This document shows, one piece after another, positions 7,245 to 14,299 of a stretch of 15,696 bases of DNA. The position numbers and the translations under genes were made by a program. The stretch spans positions 1 through 15,696 of the forward strand of contig JAJYVN010000024.1 in the NCBI GenBank assembly GCA_021791995.1. Direction: 5' to 3'. The notes below the pieces were generated by a model that was given only the letters and a program-made list of their open reading frames with translations, was not told where the DNA came from and did not search any database. This stretch comes from Bacillota bacterium. GTDB lineage: Bacteria; Bacillota; Sulfobacillia; RBS10-35; JAJYVN01. Every line of letters begins with the position of its first letter. The stretch's first letter is position 1.

Positions 7245-8972
7245 ATGGCCAGCAAGGATTTGCCTGGAATGCCACGGGATATGGAGGCGGCGCTGTTCAC
7301 GGGACTCCCCATGCCCGCATGCATCCTCGACAGCGAGAATCGCCTTATGGCCATGAACGCGGCCGCCACCACGATCTGGGGATCGAACGGCGTGGGACAA
7401 TCAGTCGCATCCGTTCTGGGTCTTTCCACCATGACTGGAAACAGAGGCGTCTGGGAAGAATTGTTCCAGTCCGGACCGATGCAACGTGTACTCTGTCAGG
7501 TAACCGGGCGCAATGGGGGAACCTGGACGGCAGCCGTTGTGCGGGTCACGCTCGCAACGGATCCACCCCTGGTGGCACTGGTCGTATTGGACCCGAACGC
7601 AACCCGTGAGTTGACGGACGCACCGGCATGGCTTCTGCGGGATCCGGTCACCGGCTTGGGCAGTCGGCACCTCTGGGAGCGTGAGCGAAGCGCTTGGGCC
7701 CACCGCAGCGGTTCCGTCGTGTTCTTCGACTTGGATGATCTGAAGGAAGTCAATGACCTCCACGGTCACCTGGCGGGAGACCGCGTGCTGTTAGCGGTGG
7801 GACAAGCGATCCGCCAGGCTACCCCCCGAGACGGATTGGCCGTCCGTTATGGTGGAGATGAGTTCATTGTCCTTCTGCCAGATCCAGATGGCGACACAGC
7901 TGATCGGTGGGCAAAAACCATCGCCATGCGCCTCGCATCGTCCCCCTTGGCCCAGAACCTCCCTGTGGTGCCGCGGCTCAGCCATGGAGCCGCATCGTTC
8001 CGCGCCGGCGAGTTGCTTGGTGCCATCGCGCGCGCAGATGACATGGTCTATGCGCGCAAAGGGATCCTGCTGCAGGCCGGAAGCGGTGGTCGCATCATTC
8101 TCACCCGCGCGGGTCGCGATGCGGTCCAACGCCCCGGTTCCACGGAGGGGCCGACGGAGCCGCATCCCGGTGGGGTCCATCTGCAGCTCGCCGCCTTTTG
8201 GGAGGAGTGGTACGCGGATGCCGTGCGGCGATTTGTTGCCGCCGTGCGCCCCTTGGCCGGCTCGGCCGTCGTCGAGGTGGAGGCGGGCAACGGGATGCTG
8301 ACTTTCGGAGGTGGCCTCGCGGAGCAGATCGGTGCCAAAGGTCAACTCTTGGTCGTGGACTCCTCAGAGACACGCCTCTTGCAAGCGCGCCAAAAGGCTG
8401 AGGCATTGGGATGCGACTGGGTTCGCTTTCTTCCGGCTCCCGCCGACACACTGCCTCTGGCATCGAACACGGTCGATCTGGTCGTCAGCGCCCACCTCTT
8501 CAACGCAAGCGGCGACCCGGTTCGGGTGCTGCGCGAGGCGAGCCGTATTGTGCACCCTGGCGGCCGGGTGGTGGTCTGCTGGGGCGTACAGTATGGATGG
8601 TCGGGGCAATGGCTCGAGGTGCTCGAGCCATTGTGCCATCGGCTCCGTCACCACGGGATTGCCGTGCGTACCAGCGTGCCCCAGCCGCATGAGGCACGGG
8701 AATGGGTTGCACAGGCCTACCTCGAGGAGGATCGAACCGTCACCATCCCGGGCCCGCCCTTCCTCCGGTTTGCATCCAGGGATGTGGCCCTGTCCTTTGC
8801 GACGCAGAGCGCACTCGTTCGTGCCATGCTCCGCGATCTCCCGCCGTCCGAACGCGAGTCGGCACACAAGGAGATCACCCGAAAGATCCAGGACTGCTTC
8901 GCAAAAGACGCGGCGGACTGGACCATCGGGGACATCTGGCTCAAGGTCCTTTTTGCGCATCAACCAGGCTGA
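7245..8972 (+). CDS. PAS-GGDEF-SAM methyltransferase fusion protein
   Basis: This 575-residue soluble protein has three regions. Residues about 16-118 resemble a PAS sensor domain (MPACILDSENRLMAMNAAA). Residues 128-287 are a GGDEF diguanylate cyclase: DPVTGL (133-138), metal-site FDLDD (161-165), an intact active-site GGDEF (203-207) and ADDMVYARKG near the end. The RxxD product-inhibition site is absent; PRDG occupies that place. Residues about 315-480 are a class I methyltransferase: SAM loop VVEVEAGNGML (342-352), acidic strand VVD (370-372), LPLASNTVDLVVSAH (403-417) and IVHPGGRVVV (435-444). A helical tail follows. It should make c-di-GMP and methylate an unknown substrate. ATG 7245 gives the longest form. 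ATG 7269 has AAGGA 10 bases upstream and may be the true start (567 residues). It ends 12 bp from convergent sdhE. The frame is continuous across both domains, with no sign of a frameshift joining two genes. Confidence 0.9.
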   Translation: MASKDLPGMPRDMEAALFTGLPMPACILDSENRLMAMNAAATTIWGSNGVGQSVASVLGLSTMTGNRGVWEELFQSGPMQRVLCQVTGRNGGTWTAAVVRVTLATDPPLVALVVLDPNATRELTDAPAWLLRDPVTGLGSRHLWERERSAWAHRSGSVVFFDLDDLKEVNDLHGHLAGDRVLLAVGQAIRQATPRDGLAVRYGGDEFIVLLPDPDGDTADRWAKTIAMRLASSPLAQNLPVVPRLSHGAASFRAGELLGAIARADDMVYARKGILLQAGSGGRIILTRAGRDAVQRPGSTEGPTEPHPGGVHLQLAAFWEEWYADAVRRFVAAVRPLAGSAVVEVEAGNGMLTFGGGLAEQIGAKGQLLVVDSSETRLLQARQKAEALGCDWVRFLPAPADTLPLASNTVDLVVSAHLFNASGDPVRVLREASRIVHPGGRVVVCWGVQYGWSGQWLEVLEPLCHRLRHHGIAVRTSVPQPHEAREWVAQAYLEEDRTVTIPGPPFLRFASRDVALSFATQSALVRAMLRDLPPSERESAHKEITRKIQDCFAKDAADWTIGDIWLKVLFAHQPG

Positions 8973-8984
8973 TGCGGCACAGCC

Positions 8985-9848
8985 TCATTTGCCGACCAGA
9001 TCCCCCACATGCACCAGATGCGAGCGCAACCCGAGTTGCTCAGCCGAAAAACCCAGTGCCAGCCCAAGCAGTTGCGGCAAATGCAGGACGGGCAGGCCGA
9101 GCGGCCGACCGAGCACGCCAGATGCTTCGGACTGTTGCCCATCCAACTCGAGGTGGCAGAGCGGACACGGAGTAACCATGACATCCGCACCCTGATCCTT
9201 CGCCTCCGCGACATGCTTGCCGGTCATCCGCAGGGCATTGGTGCGATTCATGGTCGTGATGGGAAACCCGCAACACTTTCGCGCCCCCTCATACTCCACG
9301 GCCGTGGCACCGAGGCACGCAATGACAGCCTCGAGGTAATGGTCGCGGTCGGGATGGTCTGCGCTGACTCGGTTCGAGGGACGGACAATGTAGCAGCCAT
9401 AAAACGGTGCCACACGCAGTCCCTGCAGGGGGCGGCGCACCAACGCACCCAATCGCTCTAATCCGATTTCCTCCACCAAAATCCAGAGCAGGTGCCGGAT
9501 CTCCGTGGTCCCCCGATACTCCAGTCCCTCGGGTGCCAACAGTTCATTCACCCGTCCGCGATACGCGGGATCCTGCAAGCGCAGGTTGCACTCCAGCATG
9601 GTTCCGGTGCAGGTGCTGCAGATGGTCATAATCGGTAACCCAGAGCGCTCGGCCATTGCGAAGGTGCGGGCATTGATCGCGTCGGCAAGGAGTGGATTGC
9701 GCTCGGTAAGGACCCCAGCGCCCGTACACGCCGCGTCCATCAACTCCACCGGAGTGATCCCGAGGGGTTCGCTGACAAGGCGCACGGAGCGATACAGCTC
9801 CGGGGCGCCCCCCTTTGCAACGCATCCGGGATAGAATGCTGTCTTCAC
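8985..9848 (-). CDS. sdhE: Succinate dehydrogenase subunit E, HdrB-like CCG-domain protein
   Basis: This 287-residue protein resembles heterodisulfide reductase subunit B and acts as the quinone-side subunit of type E succinate dehydrogenase or methylmenaquinol:fumarate reductase. Here it replaces the cytochrome b anchor. The second CCG motif is complete: C152, C192-C193-G194, then C228-x2-C231. The first has C9, C41 and C77-x2-C80, but the second Cys of the CCG is Thr42 (ACTG). In HdrB each CCG motif holds a noncubane [4Fe-4S] cluster, so one cluster may be altered or missing. The start is GTG 9848, which overlaps the sdhB TGA by four bases (GTGA) and has GAGGAG at 9858-9863, nine bases upstream. 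The first residues, KTAFYPGCVAKGG, fit the family N-terminus; a longer ATG start at 9992 would lie inside sdhB. No sdhF follows. Unrelated to the SdhE (YgfY) flavinylation factor, which shares the name. Confidence 0.92.
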   Translation of the reverse strand: MKTAFYPGCVAKGGAPELYRSVRLVSEPLGITPVELMDAACTGAGVLTERNPLLADAINARTFAMAERSGLPIMTICSTCTGTMLECNLRLQDPAYRGRVNELLAPEGLEYRGTTEIRHLLWILVEEIGLERLGALVRRPLQGLRVAPFYGCYIVRPSNRVSADHPDRDHYLEAVIACLGATAVEYEGARKCCGFPITTMNRTNALRMTGKHVAEAKDQGADVMVTPCPLCHLELDGQQSEASGVLGRPLGLPVLHLPQLLGLALGFSAEQLGLRSHLVHVGDLVGK

Positions 9849-10819
9849 TGTTCTCGTCTCCTCACCTGGCGTGGGGGATCGTTTGCAGCAGCGCGCTGGA
9901 AGATCGCCCGCACATGCATCGCTCCCGGGATCGGCCGATGGCGCAGCGGAACCTTGCCCCGCACGAACGAACGCCAACCTACACCGACCCATCCGCGTAG
10001 CTCGCGTAGCCCGGCCGTCGAACGCATCGCCACGCGAGTCTCATCGAGCCACCCTGTCGACCCGATGCTGTCGACGAAGGCCTGGCTATGCCGGCTCCCG
10101 TTGTTGTCCGTAAAGCCCTCTGCCATCGCCCGCCGCCGCAGTTCCAAGATCCGGTCCATGGGTCGAACGTCCTTGGGGCAAACCTCCACACACTGAAAGC
10201 AGTGCGTGCAATCCCAAACACCCCCTGGCTGCGACAGCGCCTCGAGCCGCGCGCGATCCGCTCCATCGCGGGGATCCTCCGTGAAGCGCCAAGCCTTGGC
10301 AAGAGGGGCTGGGCCGAGGAAGCGGTCATCCACCTCCAGGACGGTGCACTCCGACATGCACGCACCGCACAGGATACAGGCCGTCGCTTCTCGCACGTTC
10401 AACATCGCCTCGTTGGAGACGATATACTCCCGCTCCGGCACGGGCCCTGTTGGCTGAAGGTAGGGGTCCACGGCCCGGACCTTGCTCCACAGCCCTTCAA
10501 GATCGACCACCAAGTCTTTGATCACGGGCATATTCCCAGCGGGCTGCACAACAATGGGGTGCCCGCTCCCGGCTCGCTCCTGGGCCGCTTGCAACTTGGT
10601 CTTGCAGGCCAATGCAGAGCGGTGGTTGATCTTCATCACGCAGCTACCGCAGATATGGCTACGACAGGAACAGCGCAGCGTCAGGGTCTCGTCCACCCCT
10701 TCCCGGATGGCCAGCAGGGCGTCGAGCACAGTACCATAGTCTGGAACATCCACCGAATACTCCTGCCACCGCGGTCCCTCTTGTGGATCGAAACGCTGGA
10801 CGGATAGACGCACATCCAT
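9845..10819 (-). CDS. sdhB: Succinate dehydrogenase/fumarate reductase iron-sulfur subunit, type E
   Basis: The 324-residue subunit carries electrons from the FAD of SdhA to the quinone-reducing SdhE. The N-terminal plant-ferredoxin domain shows the [2Fe-2S] ligands around C50, C52, C57, C60 and C72 (CSCRSHICGSC). The C-terminal domain has CILCGACMSEC (C148, C151, C154, C158) and CTHCFQCVEVCP (C204, C207, C210, C214). That makes eight Cys in the bacterial-ferredoxin pattern. Classical SdhB has only three ligands in the second set for a [3Fe-4S] cluster. The extra Cys207 predicts a second [4Fe-4S] cluster, as known for type E enzymes. A C-terminal tail of about 100 residues is longer than in E. 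coli SdhB (about 240 residues total). The start is ATG 10819, 43 bp after sdhA; the nearest GGGAGG is about 24 bases away, so initiation may rely on coupling. An upstream in-frame ATG at 11128 lies inside sdhA and is not credible. Confidence 0.95.
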   Translation of the reverse strand: MDVRLSVQRFDPQEGPRWQEYSVDVPDYGTVLDALLAIREGVDETLTLRCSCRSHICGSCVMKINHRSALACKTKLQAAQERAGSGHPIVVQPAGNMPVIKDLVVDLEGLWSKVRAVDPYLQPTGPVPEREYIVSNEAMLNVREATACILCGACMSECTVLEVDDRFLGPAPLAKAWRFTEDPRDGADRARLEALSQPGGVWDCTHCFQCVEVCPKDVRPMDRILELRRRAMAEGFTDNNGSRHSQAFVDSIGSTGWLDETRVAMRSTAGLRELRGWVGVGWRSFVRGKVPLRHRPIPGAMHVRAIFQRAAANDPPRQVRRREQ

Positions 10820-10862
10820 GATTGCTAGCCGCGGATGCGGCTTCCCTCCCTCGATTCTGCCG

Positions 10863-12539
10863 TCAGTAGACACGTTCTGTGGGCTGCCACCGGGTGACCG
10901 CGACCGGCATCGTCTCCATCCGCGGCCCCCCCGGGGTGTGAAACGCAAGCGTGTGGCGCATCCAATGCGCATCGTCACGCCGGGGAAAGTCCACACGGGT
11001 GTGCGCCCCCCGGCTCTCCTCCCGTGCCAAGGCTCCGGCAACAACGGCCAGGGCCAGATCCAGCATAAAATCCAACTCCAGCACCGACACCAGCGCCTGA
11101 TTGAAGACGCGACCCTTATCACCGACACTCACGCGTGCAAACCGTTCGCGCATCTCCACCAGAGCGGCCTGCGCCGCCCGCAGGGTTTCGGCTTGCCGAA
11201 ACACCCCCACATCGACCGTCATGGTCTGGCCCATCTCCTGGCGGAGCGCCGCAGGGCGAATACCATCCGGACGCGCTAGCAAAAGATTGAGGAGCCGAGA
11301 CTCGTCGTCCAAGAGGGATGGGCTTCTCCGAACCGGGCCCCGTTCCGTCGCATAGGCCGCCGCCGCCTCACCCGCACGCCGACCGAACACAACCGTCTCG
11401 AGCAGTGAGTTGGCGCCTAGGCGGTTCGCACCATGGACGCTGACACAGGCACACTCGCCCGCTGCAAAAAGGCCCGGAAGGGGCGTGGCACCGTGGACAT
11501 CGGTCTTGATCCCGCCCATCTCGTAGTGCATGCCGGGACGGATCGGTACCGGATCGGTGATCATGTCCGCCCCGGCAAACTCCAGTGCCAACGCGCGGAT
11601 CTGCGGTAACCGCTCCATGATCTTCGCCGCTCCCAGGTGGCGAACATCGAGCAGAACACAGCCGTCCACTCCGCGCCCCTCGTTGATCTCGATCTGTTCC
11701 GCACGGCTTACCACATCGCGACTGGCCAATTCCATGGCATGCGGTGCCGTCGTCTGCATGAAGCGCTCCCCGTCGCGGTTCAGCAGGTAGGCTCCTTCGC
11801 CGCGTGCCGACTCCGAGATCAGGGCTCCATTGCTCTTGAGGGTCGTGGGATGGAACTGCACCATCTCCATGTCCATCAGGGGTGCACCCGCACGATAGGC
11901 AATGGCCATCCCGTCGCCCGTGCAAATGAGGGCATTGGTCGAGGGCTCATACACTCGCCCCATCCCACCCGTTGCCAGGATCACTGCCTTGGCCGTCCAC
12001 ATGCGGCGCTCCCCACTGCGCATGTCCAACCCCAGGGCCCCGCTCACGCGTCCGTCGTCATCGTGAACAAGACGCGTCACGAAGTGTTCGCTGAAGGTCA
12101 TGATTCCGCTACGGACGAGTTGTTCGTAGAGCACATGCAGCAGTGCCTGCCCTGTGAAGTCGCCGACGAAGTATGTGCGGGCATGGCTCGCGCCACCGAA
12201 GTTCCGCGATCCCAGCCGACCCTGCTCGTCCCGACTGAAGACAACCCCCATGTGCTCCAGTTCAATGATCGCCGCCGGAGCCTCGCGCGCTAGAAGCTCA
12301 ATGGCATCCTGATCACCTAAGTAGTCGGACCCCTTGACCGTGTCGTAGGCGTGGGACTCCCACGAATCCGCTTCATCCAACGCAGCGTTGATGCCGCCCT
12401 GTGCAGCATTGCTGTGACTTCGAACCGGATACACCTTCGATACAATCGCCACCGTACAACCAGCCTGCTGGGCGGCCAGGGCTGCTCGCATGCCAGCTAG
12501 CCCCGCACCCACCACCAAGACGTCATAATCCTCGGCCAC
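10863..12539 (-). CDS. sdhA: Succinate dehydrogenase/fumarate reductase flavoprotein subunit
   Basis: The 558-residue subunit oxidises succinate to fumarate, or the reverse, at the membrane face of the respiratory complex. Numbered from GTG 12539, it has the dinucleotide loop GAGLAG (11-16) and the covalent-FAD histidine H42 in RSHSNAAQGGINAAL. It also has QFHPT (228-232), the active-site Arg region SARGEG (244-249), HYEMGG (338-343) and HGANRLGANSLLE (369-381). All key residues of the SdhA/FrdA/NadB superfamily appear present, and the HxxxAQGG context favours SDH/FRD over L-aspartate oxidase. The start was set by GAGGTGA at 12545-12551, eight bases from GTG 12539; GTG 12548 (three residues longer) overlaps that site. 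It is first of sdhA-sdhB-sdhE. The GH30 gene ends only 48 bp upstream on the same strand, so the promoter lies in that gap or inside the GH30 gene, or the four genes are co-transcribed. Confidence 0.96.
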   Translation of the reverse strand: MAEDYDVLVVGAGLAGMRAALAAQQAGCTVAIVSKVYPVRSHSNAAQGGINAALDEADSWESHAYDTVKGSDYLGDQDAIELLAREAPAAIIELEHMGVVFSRDEQGRLGSRNFGGASHARTYFVGDFTGQALLHVLYEQLVRSGIMTFSEHFVTRLVHDDDGRVSGALGLDMRSGERRMWTAKAVILATGGMGRVYEPSTNALICTGDGMAIAYRAGAPLMDMEMVQFHPTTLKSNGALISESARGEGAYLLNRDGERFMQTTAPHAMELASRDVVSRAEQIEINEGRGVDGCVLLDVRHLGAAKIMERLPQIRALALEFAGADMITDPVPIRPGMHYEMGGIKTDVHGATPLPGLFAAGECACVSVHGANRLGANSLLETVVFGRRAGEAAAAYATERGPVRRSPSLLDDESRLLNLLLARPDGIRPAALRQEMGQTMTVDVGVFRQAETLRAAQAALVEMRERFARVSVGDKGRVFNQALVSVLELDFMLDLALAVVAGALAREESRGAHTRVDFPRRDDAHWMRHTLAFHTPGGPRMETMPVAVTRWQPTERVY

Positions 12540-12544
12540 CGCTG

Positions 12545-12551
12545 TCACCTC
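12545..12551 (-). promoter_or_regulatory. Ribosome binding site deciding the sdhA start
   Basis: GAGGTGA on the minus strand is a close match to the anti-Shine-Dalgarno complement and ends five bases before GTG 12539. The alternative GTG at 12548 lies within it, which argues for the shorter protein. Confidence 0.6.
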
Positions 12552-12587
12552 TTGGTCGTCCCTGTGAATCCCTGACCGTGCCGCTTT

Positions 12588-14093
12588 CTACCGGTTCGCC
12601 AAAACAAAGGTGGTGACACTCTGGGGAGGCACCGTGATCGTCAAGAGATCGCCGTGCACCTTGCTTCCGGTCACCGGTTGCAGGTTGTCCGTGGCGCTCG
12701 TCTGATACGCCCCCGTCAGATCCAGATGGTCCTTGGTCGGTATACTGACCTGCACCGTCGTTGCGGCAAACCCCGTCGAGTTGTCATTGATCGCGATCAC
12801 TACCCAGCCGCTACTGTCCGAGAACGCCATCAACCGTAGGTTAATCGCCGCGCTCGACACCTTGTGCAACACAGCACCCGGGCGGACATACCGACTGAAG
12901 TTTGCCATCACCCAGAAGCGTTTGGTGAGGTAGATCTGCTGGTTTCCATCCGAAGCAAAGTTCGGATCATAGTATGCCAAACCATCATTCCAACCGGAGC
13001 TATTGATCTCGGTAGCGCAACTCGGATCCCCAAGCGGTGAGCAGCCCATGGCATCCGAGAACGCCAACCACCACTGGAACGAGGCGTCGTGCCCGTCCAC
13101 CATGTCCTTATAGATGTCGTCCGCCATCCACATGGCGCCACTGATCGTCGGGTTATACTGCTGCCCATAGCCCGTCCCGTCCCAGCAGCAGATCTCCGTC
13201 ATCCACGTTGGCTTGTGGAACTGTGCCATATCGGCCGCCATCTGCTCCAACGTCGCGGCGCTCGGAAAATCATACGTGTGGTGCGCGATGGCCGCGATGT
13301 CCTTATAGACCTGCGGCAGCCACTGCATGTATTCCTTCAAGAGTTGCGGCCCAACTTGGCTCGACTCATCCGCGATGATCTTGGTATAAGGGGCCTTCTG
13401 CTGCAATTGGGCATACAGGTCACTGACAACCGTGGCGCGCTCCGGAGGCGGAACGGCCATGCCCTCCTGCCCACACGTGGAAAAGGTGTAATCCGGCTCG
13501 TTCATCGGACTGATGTAGTCCAGCGTCAGGCCGATGCTGTGCAAATGTTGTGCAATCGTGGCGAGATAGACGGTGTATGCCTCTACCTCATTGGATGCGA
13601 GGTCGCCACCGCAGGCCTCCGGCACCGTCTTGAACTCCGGTGGTGCACTGTTCACAAAACCGATGATCACAGGCACGTGCATCTCCACGGCTGCGCGTAG
13701 AAACGTCAGGCCTGCCGGATCGTCGTTCCAGTCATAGACACCGGGACTCACAAGAAAGCTCGGGGGCGCCGTCTTCCCTCCCGCTGGGTGAACCCCCTCG
13801 CCCCCCCCGCCAATGTTGTAGCGGTAGACGCTGAGTTCCAGTCCCTTCGGGCCAAAGAGCAGCTCTTCTGCCTTCTTCTGATTGGCCGCGCTCCATTGAT
13901 AGAGGTCATGGGGCCACCAGGCCCCGGAGGCACCGAAGCCAGCGATCGTCTGCTGGCCCGCCGCCGTCACGTATCCGGTAGGCACAAGCGCCGTGGAAGA
14001 CGAATCCACCGTCTGGCCGCACGCCACCAGAACCACCGATACGAGGACAATCACACCAGCCATCGACAACACGCGCGCCATGGGTCGTCGCAT
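12588..14093 (-). CDS. GH30-family glycoside hydrolase lipoprotein
   Basis: The 501-residue protein starts with basic residues, a hydrophobic helix (8-24) and the lipobox VLVAC with Cys25, so it should be exported by Sec and lipid-anchored outside the cell. The mature part opens with QQTIAGFGASGAWW (47-60), the start of the GH30 (beta/alpha)8 barrel. The acid/base Glu199 lies in SPMNEPDYTF (195-204), and the likely nucleophile Glu300 in WMTEICCW (297-304). FSRYVRPGAVL (399-409) begins the C-terminal beta-sandwich, which runs to the end. GH30 enzymes hydrolyse beta-linked polysaccharides such as xylans, beta-1,6-galactans or beta-1,6-glucans, or glucosylceramides. GFGASGAWW recalls the beta-1,6-galactanase branch, but the substrate cannot be read here. 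ATG 14093 has GAGGAGG seven bases upstream, and the longer frame to 14459 runs into thiD. Both catalytic Glu are present, so it is probably active. It lies just ahead of sdhA. Confidence 0.92.
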   Translation of the reverse strand: MRRPMARVLSMAGVIVLVSVVLVACGQTVDSSSTALVPTGYVTAAGQQTIAGFGASGAWWPHDLYQWSAANQKKAEELLFGPKGLELSVYRYNIGGGGEGVHPAGGKTAPPSFLVSPGVYDWNDDPAGLTFLRAAVEMHVPVIIGFVNSAPPEFKTVPEACGGDLASNEVEAYTVYLATIAQHLHSIGLTLDYISPMNEPDYTFSTCGQEGMAVPPPERATVVSDLYAQLQQKAPYTKIIADESSQVGPQLLKEYMQWLPQVYKDIAAIAHHTYDFPSAATLEQMAADMAQFHKPTWMTEICCWDGTGYGQQYNPTISGAMWMADDIYKDMVDGHDASFQWWLAFSDAMGCSPLGDPSCATEINSSGWNDGLAYYDPNFASDGNQQIYLTKRFWVMANFSRYVRPGAVLHKVSSAAINLRLMAFSDSSGWVVIAINDNSTGFAATTVQVSIPTKDHLDLTGAYQTSATDNLQPVTGSKVHGDLLTITVPPQSVTTFVLANR

Positions 14094-14100
14094 ACATCGG

Positions 14101-14107
14101 CCTCCTC
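14101..14107 (-). promoter_or_regulatory. Strong ribosome binding site of the GH30 gene
   Basis: GAGGAGG lies seven bases upstream of ATG 14093, directly before the lipoprotein signal. It fixes the start and excludes the 122-residue extension that would overlap thiD. Confidence 0.85.
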
Positions 14108-14157
14108 GGAAGGGATGCGACTCCCTGATACTGAGTCTCAACGCGACAGCAATCTTC

Positions 14158-14175
14158 TGCACCGGGGCCGGTGCA
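14158..14175. promoter_or_regulatory. 18-bp palindrome, candidate operator upstream of the GH30 gene
   Basis: TGCACCGG (14158-14165) and CCGGTGCA (14168-14175) are perfect inverted arms around two bases, 65 bp upstream of the GH30 start and in the only sizeable gap before it. The 2-base spacer is too tight for an RNA hairpin loop but suits a dimeric repressor. It could control the glycosidase and, by read-through, sdh. The regulator is unknown. Confidence 0.5.
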
Positions 14176-14213
14176 ACCTGCCCGACACGGCAACTTCGCA
14201 TTCGCTCATGCGT

Positions 14214-14248
14214 CCATCGTTGGCCCTGCCCCATGGAACCAGCGATGG
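14214..14248. repeat. 10-bp imperfect inverted repeat downstream of thiD
   Basis: CCATCGTTGG (14214-14223) and CCAGCGATGG (14239-14248) are inverted arms with one non-matching position and a 15-base loop. The repeat lies 52 bp after the thiD stop. It could be a transcript-end hairpin or an operator; no T-run follows on the minus strand. Confidence 0.35.
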
Positions 14249-14299
14249 TGCCGTGACGAGGCAGGAGGGAGCGAGAACGGTTGCCACGGATTCGTAACC

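Noticed and set aside
9849..9992. N-terminal extension of sdhE to an ATG at 9992
   Set aside because: It lies inside sdhB. The GTG at 9848 has a good ribosome site and the family N-terminus (FYPGC) starts immediately after it.
10820..11128. N-terminal extension of sdhB to an ATG at 11128
   Set aside because: It overlaps sdhA, its translation is Arg/Trp-rich noise, and the SdhB ferredoxin domain begins correctly at 10819.
11637..12293. Plus-strand 218-codon frame inside sdhA
   Set aside because: It is a shadow of the strongly conserved SdhA frame, with no recognisable motif and no ribosome site.
14158..14175. Palindrome read as an intrinsic terminator of thiD
   Set aside because: A 2-base loop and no following T-run on the minus strand make it a poor terminator; an operator role fits better.
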